The position numbers were made by a program, and so were the translations under genes. Below the pieces are notes generated by a model. The model ran no database searches. It was not told where the DNA came from and worked only from the letters and a program-made list of their open reading frames with translations. A stretch of DNA of 64,000 nt from Atopsyche davidsoni. Its lineage: Eukaryota > Arthropoda > Insecta > Trichoptera > Hydrobiosidae. Of this stretch, positions 40,481 through 51,244 are shown piece by piece. The stretch is taken from the NCBI GenBank assembly GCA_022113835.1, contig JAILWY010000021.1:4030001-4094000 (forward strand), in the 5' to 3' direction. Position 1 is the first letter of the stretch. Every line of letters begins with the position of its first letter.

Positions 40481-40700
40481 TTGAAAAGATTTTTTGGATT
40501 TTCAATAGATTTTCTCTTTCAGTCGACAGCCAATCAGAGGGCTGCGCTCTTTGCATCCCTTAAAAGGCCAAATATAGGCTTTCAGGGGTCCTTTGTCCGA
40601 CCCGCACCTCATTTGGTATTCACTCCTGCTCCCCTTGGTTTACAGATTCATATGCCAACCAGTTCTCAATGCACTCCTCTATAAGTACGGGGTCACGCGA
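40481..40700. promoter_or_regulatory. Candidate promoter-like or regulatory island with a CCAAT box
   Basis: An exact NF-Y-type CCAAT box, CAGCCAATCAGAG, lies at 40527-40539. CTTTGCATCC follows about 10 bp on, and a CTATAAGTA word is near 40680. A 67-codon plus frame crosses the island but shows no domain. No transcript direction can be assigned. Confidence 0.25.
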
Positions 40701-40909
40701 ACATAAATCATATTCAGGGATTGTTTTTTGTCTTTGAGATATAGATGTTGGCATTTTTTATATACTTACAAGATTTTAGTGACCGACATATATTATAGTT
40801 CATTTACACTCTACTTACTGTGCACGCATTAGCTACACACGGCATAGCGACAATGGATTAGGATCATACCTTAAGTACGATATATTTTTTCAAATAGTTA
40901 ACTATTATA

Positions 40910-40985
40910 GTTTGTTCAGTGGTTAGACCCTGGACTCTCGATGGAGAGACTCCTTTAATTCCCGACCTGAAAAGTGAATCCCATA
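40910..40985 (+). repeat. Possible degraded tRNA-derived SINE fragment
   Basis: TTCAGTGGTTAGACC resembles the tRNA D-arm/A-box, and it is followed by a GGACTCTCGATGGAGAGACTCC stretch and ATTCCCGACC. No intact cloverleaf, tail or target duplication can be shown, so this is a weak call. Confidence 0.2.
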
Positions 40986-42287
40986 CTAATATTATTAGGC
41001 TCTTGCCTATTACTGATTTGTCGAGACTATTTTTACTAACATAGCATGTATCAATACGTGTTATTTTTATAAATTAAATACCTTAATAAAAATATTGTGG
41101 TAAATATTAAACAAATATTGAAAAACATTTTTTTTGTATATATTTCAAAAAAAATATATTCTTTTAAAAATTGTGCTATGTGATGTTTTCGATTGCATGG
41201 CATTCTTATGATAATAAAAATTGAACAAGTTTGAGTAATATTTACTGACCTAAAATATTTGGCAGCAAGCCAAATACATTATTACGTGGTATATGTGACA
41301 CATCTGGGTTACTCTTCAAAATAGGCTTAAATAAAATCAATACTCTACGTGTATACTTGTTATTCAATATGCATATTCTGTTCCGTTTTTCATCAGTGAT
41401 CTACCAATGCTTGTTGAGAAAGTGTCAATTAGACTCAGTCAGAGCGCATGAAACCCCCTCTGGAATATGATATCCGGAAGTATTGATATTAACCTTAAAT
41501 CGCCCCCTTCTCACGCGGCACCATGAACGGAGGTAATCTTCTTTGAAAGCTTTCGCCCGGCCCCATATATCAATGTCTCTCTTATGCAAGCGTTTTGTGC
41601 ACTTTGTTATTCTGAAGCCAGGAAGGAATGCTAAAGCTATGTACATTCTTTCCCCACAATCGATTACAAATATGAACGTACGCTAGAGCCATTTTTTTAA
41701 TATAAAAATGTTATCCATTGCGTGTTCGAAAATAGATAAAATGATTGCTTTCTATTGTATAGTTATGGTAAGCTTTAGAGATCGCCGTTAATATGATTTT
41801 TTGGGTACGATACTCAAAATTTTTAGAAAAAATATGTATAGCAAGATTTTAACCTCATCGTTGTATTTTTTATAATATTATTTAGTCTAACATCATTTTG
41901 GCAGAAAAACACTTAAAAATATTACGACTTGTAATTGCAGATATTGCTCCCGCCGACAAGGCAGTTTCTATGACTCTTATCACTTTCTACCTTTGAATTT
42001 TTTTATGTAAGCTTTGTAAGTTTTATCTTATTTATGACTGACTTTTTCCAAATGCTTACTTGTGCATTTTTAACGTTTTTTGTATTTCAAAATTCAGTGA
42101 AACACCAGAGATTTTTTTCATATCCATCATAATTGCATACCTGACACTTTCGTCAAGCTCTTTACTACTTAGTATATTATGACATGGGGTGACCTTTTTA
42201 TTTTTATATTTGTTTTTTCCTTTCGTTTTTTCAGGGGTAAAACAAAACCTTTCATAAAATTCGTCCAACAGCATTCAGACACATAAA

Positions 42288-42370
42288 TCAACGGGACTCG
42301 AACCCTTGTCTCCGGTTTTACATCCTGAAATCTTACAGCGAGTTTACCTGAATTACGCTACAAGAACCTT
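42288..42370 (-). repeat. Possible tRNA-derived SINE relic
   Basis: Read on the minus strand, GTAGCGTAATTCAGGTAAAC resembles an A-box/D-arm, and GGGTTCGAGTCCC about 45 nt later fits a B-box/T-arm very well. The T-stem pairs for only three bases and no acceptor stem closes, so it is not a functional tRNA gene. A tRNA-derived repeat fragment is the simplest reading. Confidence 0.35.
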
Positions 42371-43248
42371 ATTCGTCTCGTGCATTATTTAATTTACATA
42401 TATAACATTATACTGATAAATACTTATATCATAATTTTTTTTGAATATATAACTGTCACTATAAAATGGAAATAGCTGAACTATAATGGTTTAAACATAA
42501 TAATTTTTTACCTATGGCATATTAACTATTTCGAATGAATTTTTCAATATCCATCGATGATGATGTTTATTTTTTTCCCTCGTCGATATGGTTTCAATGA
42601 AGCGTGCGTGTCGTGCATATTTTTCAAATGAAACTTTTACTTCTGATGTCTTTCAATTGCTAAAGCACAAAGTTTAACAAAGTTTTTTTTGTTACTTTTA
42701 AATATCCTGACTATTATTAGTCTACAACCAAATATTAAAAATGATCAACTGTTTATCTGTCGGTTCCAATTGAGTAGAATTTTCAAGATTTATGTATTTG
42801 TTGGTTTCCAAAAAATATTGAGAGTATGCGATCAAAACGCTCTATATTTTGAATGCATAGAGTTAAACTTTGTAGCCATATCAAATACACATCGCCCTCC
42901 GATATGTTTCTAAAATATTATTCAAATATAGTCTCCCACAACCCCAAAAATATCTGTCATATTTAAAGTCTCCCTCCGTGGAAATAAACTTGTCTACCTC
43001 TGCCGATGTATTACATTTTAAGATAACATCTTTTTTTATATAGCCATCATACACATCTCAAGAGAGTAACTACCTGGAAATACGACATAATGATTACTAA
43101 AGCAGATAAATAGTAATAAAACAGAGTTGAATATACAAGGTACATTAGTGTACTTTTATAAGTAGTAACTAAACAACATGTTGATAAAAAACATTCCAAA
43201 TTACATTATTTCACTAAATTTCTTTATAAAAAGGGCTCATCGCACTTA

Positions 43249-44522
43249 CCAGGTGTACTCCTAATTAATTTCCGGTTTTTTTCGATAGATGGTGTTCTGT
43301 ATTTTGCTTTGCTGTTGGTAGCACTTATATGTCATTTTGTTAAGTAGTTATCGAGTGTCTAAACGGCGTTGACGTTTTCCTAAAAAATTCTTTTAGAAAG
43401 TTTTTATTGCGTGTCAAAGATGTCTGCATTCGTACCGAATTTTGAACATATGCGCCATGCATTGCTTTTCATGTTTAATCAAGGGAAAAAAGTGTCCGAG
43501 AGCCACCGAAGTTTATGGCAATCATGCTTTAACACTTCGAACATGTGAAACGTGGTTTCGACAATTCAAAAAAGGAGATTTCGACCTGAACGACGTCGCA
43601 CGCTCCGGCAAGCGAAAATCGTTTGATGACGTCGAATTGCAAGCGTTATTGGATGAAGACGATACGCAAACGCAACGACAGCTTGCAGAAGCGCTAGGAG
43701 CTCAACAGCAAGCAATCTCCAAACGTCTGCGAGCCATGGGGAAAATTCAGAAGTGCGGAAAGTGGGTGCCGCATGAACTGACCGAGAGGCAAATGGAAAA
43801 TCGAAAAGTGACATGTGAAATGCTGCTTCAACGATACAAAAGAAAGTCTTTTCTGCATCGTATTGTTACTGGCGATGAAAAATTGATTTTTTTAGAGAAC
43901 CCTAACCGCAAAAAATCGTGGGTGAATCCAGGTGAAGCATCAACATCGACGGCACGGCCAAATCGTTTCGGTCGGAAGGCCATGCTGTGTGTGTGGTGGG
44001 ACCAGACCGGTGTTATCTACTTTGAACTGCTGAAACCTGGTGAAACTGTGAACGCCGTTCACTACAAACAACAAATCAAAGATTTGAGCCGAGCGATTGC
44101 GGAAAACCGACCAGAATATAAAGAAAGACAGAAGCAGGTGATTTTGCTCCATGACAATGCACCATCGCATAAGTCGAAACGCGTTCGCGACACGCTGGAA
44201 CAACTCCAGTGGGAAATGTTTGATCATGCGGCTTACTCACCAGACCTGGCTCCATCGGACTACTACCTCTTTGCTTTGCTGGGCCACGCACTTTCTGAGC
44301 AGCGCTTCGATTCTTATGAAAATTTTCGAAATTGGCTCACCGAGTGGTTCACCACCAAAGACAGTCAATTCTATTGGCGTGGTATCCACAAATTACCGGA
44401 AAGGTGGGAAAAATATATAGAAAACGATGGAAAATATTTTGAATAAAATATCTTTAACACTTCTCTTGCAATATTGTGTTTTATTTACAAAAAAACCGGA
44501 AATTAATTACAAGTACACCTGG
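43249..44522 (+). mobile_element. Mariner transposon, mauritiana type, full length, 1274 bp
   Basis: The 34-bp terminal inverted repeats (43249-43282 and 44489-44522) start CCAGGTGTACT and differ at two positions. TA dinucleotides flank both ends (43247-43248 and 44523-44524). The length and the terminal word are close to those of the Mos1/mauritiana subfamily. Inside is one transposase frame on the plus strand occupying most of the element, with AATAAA overlapping its stop codon. Both ends are complete and most of the gene is undamaged, so this is a relatively recent arrival; mariners are often transferred between species, though this copy alone does not prove it. Confidence 0.96.
43420..44446 (+). 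pseudogene. Mariner transposase (DD34D) with N-terminal frameshift
   Basis: This encodes the enzyme that excises and reinserts the mariner at TA sites. The family start is the ATG at 43420, giving MSAFVPNFEHMRHALLF and reaching ESHR; at about 43501-43510 the reading frame shifts. The main frame (open from 43442) then continues EVYGNHALTLRTCETWF to the usual C-terminus LPERWEK...DGKYFE. Against the family spacing about 11 nt appear to be missing at the break, inside the first helix-turn-helix. The motif WVPHEL is present. The catalytic triad is intact: D at 43874 (TGDEK), D at 44153 (HDNAPSH) and D at 44258 (APSDYY), with 34 residues between the last two. The conserved Trp after GDEK is Leu here. 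The full length would be about 345 residues, and the break should abolish normal DNA binding. Confidence 0.93.
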
Positions 44523-44524
44523 TA

Positions 44525-45340
44525 AATTAGATTTTTTGATGTATTTCAATTTAATAAACTATTTTGCATACAATATATGTATACATATTGTGGAATATTT
44601 TCATTGCGTTTCATAAAATATCAAAGCGATGTCATTATTTATTTATGGTTAAGTTTGCTGAACATAAAAATATTGAATTAATAATGAGAAATTAACGTCA
44701 TTGCGCTTATGAATAAATCATAAATTATTCACTACAAAAACAATGAAAACTCAATAATATTAATTTAATAATAATAATTAAACATTTGCTTGTAACATAA
44801 TATTTAAGCCGCATATAAATTAATTGATGCAGTAGTAAATAAAATCTATTTGGCCGTTTATCAAGATTTCAAACAAACGAAACCATCAATAAATAAACCG
44901 CCATGGGATTCAAACCCGGCTGATGATTTAAAAACAGAGGTGAGATAAACAAATCCGTTTCTTCCCGAGTGCAAAGCACAACAAGTCGGTTTATTTGATT
45001 TTTTAGTACTGATTTACATTTTTATTTTCTATACTAATTTTCACTCTTGTAGAATAAATTACAAATAAATTTAAGCTATGGTAAATATAAAAAAACAACC
45101 CATTTCTAATCATTTTGTGATATTAACTATGCATAATCCTCTCCGTGTACCTGGTGCAGAAAAGTTTATTTAAGAGTAATAAGAAATCTCTCTTTTCTAA
45201 TGTGTTTTACTAAAAAATGGCCATCTGGACTTTTTGTTGGAAACAAAATACATTACGGTAACATAGGTCTGTTTATAATTACAAAATAATACTGTGGCAT
45301 CAAAGTGTGCGTAAGATGTAAATGTGTGTCATTAGTGTGA
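44525..45340. other. Gene-less AT-rich stretch right of the mariner
   Basis: The sequence is AT-rich. Near 44905-44930, on the minus strand, CCGGGTTTGAATCCCATGG resembles a tRNA T-arm, but no A-box partner is convincing. Nothing else is recognised. Confidence 0.45.
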
Positions 45341-45610
45341 AATCGTTTTACCTGGCAACCCTTTTCATACTCCTGAAACGCTTCCGCCTTCCTCCCTTTT
45401 CCTCATTAGCCTGTTTTGCTTTCCGTCCGCTTCGTCCTGCGTGATCGTCCTCGCCCAGGACTTCCTCTCTGTGCAAGGCCTGCTGCACAGGATGCTTCCA
45501 CGTGGAGAACTTCGTCTCTAATTAAATTCTCGCCTTTGATGGCTCCCGTTCATTAAAGACAATGGAGTCCCGGCTTGGTCTGTAACTGAATAAGTATGTG
45601 AAACGGGTAC
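45341..45610. promoter_or_regulatory. Candidate regulatory island with TCF and homeodomain words
   Basis: This 250-bp island has lower AT content than its flanks and no long open frame. It contains CTAATTAA (45518-45525) and, 7 bp on, an exact TCF/Pangolin-type CCTTTGATG (45533-45541), with a CACGTGG E-box upstream near 45499. Function is inferred from motif clustering. Confidence 0.3.
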
Positions 45611-48480
45611 CCGTTTTGAATTTTCTGCTACTTGACTATGTATTTAGTGCTTTTAATTCACTCAACTGGTAAATAAAAGTTGTATTATAATAAAAAAATA
45701 TATTAATATTTTTTATTTATTATATCGATGTCTATTACATCAATTTTGTTTTAAAAAAATGATTTGTTTTGCAAAGATATCGATAACAAAAATAATCGAG
45801 TAGTTTTTTGGATTATTATATTGGGTGTATGCAACATTAATATACAGCTGTGTATTGTCATAGCAAAGCAATGGAAACAACAAAAACAATGCTGAAAACA
45901 TTTATAATCCATTAAAATTAGACCTTGTTAAACCGATGCTTGCAAACTGTTTTTCGTCATATTATATGTAAATTAGTATTGCGTTAAATTGTAGGGTATT
46001 TTTTGAGAATCAGAAAAAATTTATACACATGGATAATGCCTTCATCCAGTTGTAAACCAATGGCGACCATGAATACTCGCAATTTAATTATTGGTCACAC
46101 ACAGTTTGTATATTTACCACGTATTTTTTTTTTTTTATAAAATTTGTGATATCGTAATTTAATTATATTATTGAAATATTTAATCAGCTGTTACTTTATG
46201 GTTACCATAGAAATTGCCAACAATTTGACAAAAGGCAGACAGGTCCGTTATCAAATGGATATTATATTACTGCGTTATTATTTCCGGCTGACTGCAATGT
46301 CGCTTATTATCAATATTGCATTTCCCTTCATTTATTAAATATGCATTAAAACGTCGTTATAAAATTTTCAGAATAATTTTAAATTTATCTCAAAAATTGA
46401 AATGCGAATCTCGGTATAGTGTAAACATTTATATTTATCAAATATATGTTAATTAACATATGCATAAATAATTTATTTTTTGATGTATGTGTTTTTTTGA
46501 AAACACCCTTATGTTAATATTCTATTGATATTTTTTTCTTCATTGATTTTACTATGAATGTTTTTTTTCTTTAAATTTTTTATTAGTGATGGTATATATT
46601 TTCAATCATATCTTTTACATCATCAAGCTAGATCCTTTTTCGTGGAATATTCTTAATTCCAAGAAGTCGTTTTTTAAACAGAATTATTATATAATATTTT
46701 AACAAATAAACCAAACCTGAAATTAATACATTAATAATATTATCGAGTCTTACCGATTTTTATTTTTATCAATATGCTGTTTATATTGCCACGTGCAATT
46801 TCAGTGCACACTCTCCTTGATAAAATTTAAATATGTATGAGTTTAATCATATCAGTTTGGGTTCATTTTCTCAAAGATCGGTTCGATTTAGCCAATTCAA
46901 AAAAACTCAAGAGTCTTATCACTTCACCAAAAATCCAATAGACTTAGAATTCTTCTAAAATTGAGTTGATATAATTAACATTTCAATGGGACAGTTTTAT
47001 TCTCTAGTAAGTCTTAGTTCAGTGTGAAAGTTTAGCCATTTAGTTAATAGCCACCTTAAACTCACAAACGTTCCAGAAGCTAAAAAAAGAAGTAAATCTA
47101 CTAATTCGTTCAGTTGAATGGCCTATAAAGAGCTCCTGTGTATATAATCTTAGGTTAAGAGCTTCAGTCGGTAAACACCGCGGGTTTTTTCAACACTTCA
47201 TTTATCTCTCTATTTAATTGGCCGTATTTACATACCGTATTTTATACGCACATAAAACCTGAATTGATTAAATAAATATCTCCTTTAGGTTCACTAAAAC
47301 TTTACTTTAGGAAACACTTACAAAAACGTGAAAAATAGTTTAGGGATTTATCTTTGGTCAATCAATTCATGAGAGATCATTAAAGATGAATTTAAATGAA
47401 ACATCGTTGACTATTTACATTTAAGTAAATGTTGAATCCTAAGATATTTTTTGCCATCTTATATAGAAGAGTATTAGATTTTTTTTACTTTTCACTTTAT
47501 GTTTGAAAAATTATCACACAATAGTACTTATACATTTAGTTTTTGACTCTAGGAATATCAGCATAACAGCTTTCTCATTTTTAAAAATATGTTTTGTCCA
47601 TTATTTTTTCTCCGAAAACGTTGTATTTAAAAAAAAAACATACTGGGTATTTGACATTCAAACGTAAATACATTTAGATAAATATGTTATATATATATAT
47701 ATATAAATATATGAAATGAAGTTTAGATTACAGAAAGTGTAATGAGATTTAATCGCTTTTATCATCGCTCTAACTATCTTACCGTTACTTTAGTAAGAAA
47801 GTTCTTAGCGAGAGATTTTCAGTTTCCGTTTCCCATTAAAACTTCGACCGCGGACAGCTTAATGGGAACCTTTTGGGGTTCAGGAAATCAAATTGCTTTG
47901 AACTTTGATAAATTTGTTGGGAAACAAATATAAAAGTGAATCCTAGATTAACCTCAATTGAAAGATACCTAAAATCTTGTAAATTTCTCGATAGCTTTTT
48001 GACGAAATTATGTTTTACTTTATCGCTTTAAGGTATATACATTTATAGCGTATCATACACCACATATAAAAGCTCATGTTTCTTTTTTAAATTGATTAAT
48101 AATTCATAAGACTGTATTGATCATAATTTTTGTTAAAATTTGAATTGGAATTTCACTGAAATAAAACAGTTGTATTGTATATATAAACATATAAACGTGT
48201 ATAAATATGTTAATTATAATATAGTAATATAATGTGTCGAGTGAATAGTATAATCTAAAGTTTTTCTTATTCGATAAATATGTTGTTTTTTTAAGCTTTT
48301 AAAATATTATGATATCAATGCATATAATTTAGCAAACTTAATAAGAAAGAATAATGAAGTTTTCCGAATCGTGTCTTTAAAAGAGTTTCTTGTCTTAGTG
48401 ACGAATTCAAAGCCAGCAACTGTTTAACAGTTTATAGCAATACGGATTATTCCGTAATATACACTTATTTGTTCAGAAAT
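45611..48480. other. Gene-less AT-rich stretch with a TA microsatellite
   Basis: This is very AT-rich, with a (TA)9 run at 47688-47705. The 63-codon frame at 47742 has no domain. No transposon ends are recognised. Confidence 0.55.
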
Positions 48481-51208
48481 GCAACTAAGACGTGGAGCTG
48501 CTCTCGTATGCATCACACGCGCATCCCTAAAGGGATCACTTTATCGCGGGTGGTGCACTAAATAAATGATGTCCCACCTCCGCGCGGAAACATCAAACTT
48601 CCAGGTTACTATCGCGGAGATCCGAGGGAGTTCCATCGCACCCCCTGTCATTTAACCGCAGATGTTGTAAATATATTTTTATTTTGTATTCGGGGTTGGG
48701 GAAGCACACGACGGAAGCAAAACTCCGAATTATATCTGCTGATGATATCTGCAATTTATTTTTTGCACGTGTATATTTATCATGTCTTACAGCTTGATTT
48801 CAAGTAAATGTAAAAAAAAAAAAACAAAATTATATAATATTTCATGCCATGAATAAATATATTTTCATACGACTTTTCACAGCATTGTTTTTCTTTAGCT
48901 CGTGTTCAATAAAAAAAATAATGCAAAGTTAACTCACAAGTTTGAACATGAGTTACTTAATAAGTATGTAGAATTTAATACATCAAGGAAGTTATAAAAT
49001 GTTTTAAATATATTTATCAATCAGTTTTTTATGGCTTGTCATAAAAATTGATATTGGTACTATTCTGTGCAGATTTTTTATGCTCATAGTCACATAACCT
49101 GTTTTTTATTGCATATTTAAAAATGATCGGAAAGATTGTGTGCAATTCGGGACGCACAGATCACCAGCATTCAAATAAATTTTCAACGGGACAACCGTCT
49201 TGTATTATATAAAATGTACAATAAATATAGCGTAATAATTGATTTAGCACATTTAAATTCAATTCAAAGTAGATTTATTCATTTGGTTGAGCCCTGAGAG
49301 CCTTGCTAGTTCCGCTAGCCCAACTCTGCCGGACACTCGGCTCTGCAGACAATGGCCCGCGCCTGTCGATGCGCTCACTTCACTTCAACACTGTGCATTT
49401 GTCAAACTTGTTTGTTGCACCCCACTCATAATGAATTATAGGCAAGAGTTGCATTGTAAATTCAATGCATTTCTAATGAGCAATCATGTGCAACGATACT
49501 TGAGTGGGCTGTAAACCTGACGGTTGTCTTGTATATATCTAAGAAGTCAATGCATGCACTCAATTATACATCTTAATAATACACCTAACAACCAGTTTCT
49601 GTATTTATATTTTAAATATATATTAAATTGATTTGGCGGCTCGGAAGCAGGATGGCACTTAAGATTGCAAATATCAACATCGGCCATCTAATCTGTGTCG
49701 GTTTGATCAAAATCAACTGAGTGTGCCACATGGTCTGAGTTTTTAATTTAAAAATAAATGGTCGCCACAGCTGTGCTCACTAGAAAATTTAAATTTGTTT
49801 TGAAGCACGTAAAATTTATTACTCTCCTTTATTTTTTGATAATATGACCGGAGAAAGACCGGTACTCAGTAGGAAAAGGGTATATCATCACCGTTGTGAA
49901 TTAAATTTTAACCGTTGACTAAAATAACTTTAGATGAAATAGTACAAAAAAACTTTTATGGAATGTAGTGTTGTTATTGTTATCCAAGTTTTATTCTATA
50001 AAGTATGTTTGTAGCCGTTCCTTGTTTTAATAATTACTAAGCCACAATGGCGAATTCATCGTGTGTATATTTTAAGTACTTCGTACTTATCCGACGGTGA
50101 CAAATGTGCTATTTTATTCTGCCAAATGTTCCAAAGCCTCGCGTCCCTTTATTTTATCTGAAAACGTATTAAAGCCCAAACAGCCATGTCATATATTTTC
50201 AGTGGATACTTCAGCTTTTGGTTTAATAGTTTTCAGGTCCTCTGAAATGCAAGAAAATTGTACTTTTACGATCGCAGGAACTAAAACAGTAACATCTTAC
50301 GGTCAAAGCCTTTTCTTTCTCTTGTCAATGTTTGTGCAAAGCACCCGAGTTCTTAAGACTTTATGGACTCATTTCCCTGAGGAAGAACTTATTCTGTTTT
50401 CTTCGCAGTGTTTTTTTTACTCTTTGAAATACTCAAGTATGAAATATTGCTGAAAAAACGAGAAATGAAGACTTTGCTTTGTACATCAATTTTCAGCCTT
50501 TTCTTCTTTGAGTTTCTTCGTATGTATTTTTCTATATCTTTAACGATTGTTTTTAATTTTTTAGGCAAAATGTTTTTGTATTATAACTTTATTTAATATT
50601 CTATATTATTTTTTCCGGTATTTAACAAATTAAAAAATTATTTAAAAGGTGTGTAATATTTTTTTTAAATTAACAATTATGATCACGCTATTGGCACTTT
50701 CATTTTTTAAAGTTATAACATATCTCATCACTATTTCAGGCTACTAAAGTTGACTTAATTGATTGGAATTAGAATTTCTGATTGCATTTATACATGCAGA
50801 AGCGTGACATTTGATCCTTGACTTTTTAACAGACTGAAAAGTTTCGTGAAATGTAACCTCGAGTTATTCTCCAAACTTAATATCCCTCCGTTGAGAGTAT
50901 CGTCCAATATGTTATGCAGTCTGCATACAAATAAGTTAGTTTACAACAAATTGTTCAGAAACTAAAACTATTGAAAGCTATTAATTATGTTACTGTGGAT
51001 TTATACAGGCTATAAATTCAACAAAATGTGTTTTGCTATACAGTTTATTAAAATTAACACTAATTTATTTTTCTCTATTGTTTGGATACAGGTCAGAAAA
51101 TATATATTCTTTCCACTTTTAATGCTAAATATTTTATGTTATTTAAAGATTTTCTCAATTGTATATAAATTGATTTAAACTGTTTTTAGTCAATGTTTTA
51201 AATACATG
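48481..51208. other. Gene-less stretch with islands at 48490-48660 and 49290-49400
   Basis: The first island is CpG-rich and closed in all frames. The second lies in a 75-codon plus frame without domain. The 118-codon plus frame at 50097-50453 is compositionally mixed (Ser, Phe, Leu, Lys), shows no domain or signal peptide and is followed by AT-rich DNA; I leave it uncalled as probably chance. Confidence 0.45.
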
Positions 51209-51244
51209 CTTTAGTATATAATAATTGAAAATTATATACTAAAG
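51209..51244. repeat. Perfect hairpin, 14-bp stem, 8-nt loop
   Basis: CTTTAGTATATAAT at 51209-51222 and its exact reverse complement at 51231-51244 are separated by AATTGAAA. The geometry is the same as that of the 18121-18156 hairpin. Confidence 0.8.

Larger units (their letters stand above)
40701..43246. other. Gene-less stretch with two possible tRNA-derived relics
   Basis: The interval is AT-rich and carries the weak tRNA-like fragments annotated separately near 40915 and 42288. Open frames at 41425 (minus), 42056 (minus) and 42689 (plus) lack domains. It ends at the TA (43247-43248) flanking the mariner element. Confidence 0.5.

Noticed and set aside
42288..42370. Functional tRNA gene
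   Set aside because: The T-stem pairs poorly and there is no acceptor stem, so only a relic is reported.
43566..44291. Antisense open frames of 71-95 codons within the mariner
   Set aside because: They are shadows of the transposase gene on the other strand.
44900..44950. Second tRNA-derived relic on the minus strand
   Set aside because: Only a T-arm-like word is present; no A-box partner at suitable spacing.
50097..50453. 118-codon plus-strand open frame
   Set aside because: No domain, signal peptide or splice context; residues change to AT-driven Phe/Leu/Tyr toward the end.
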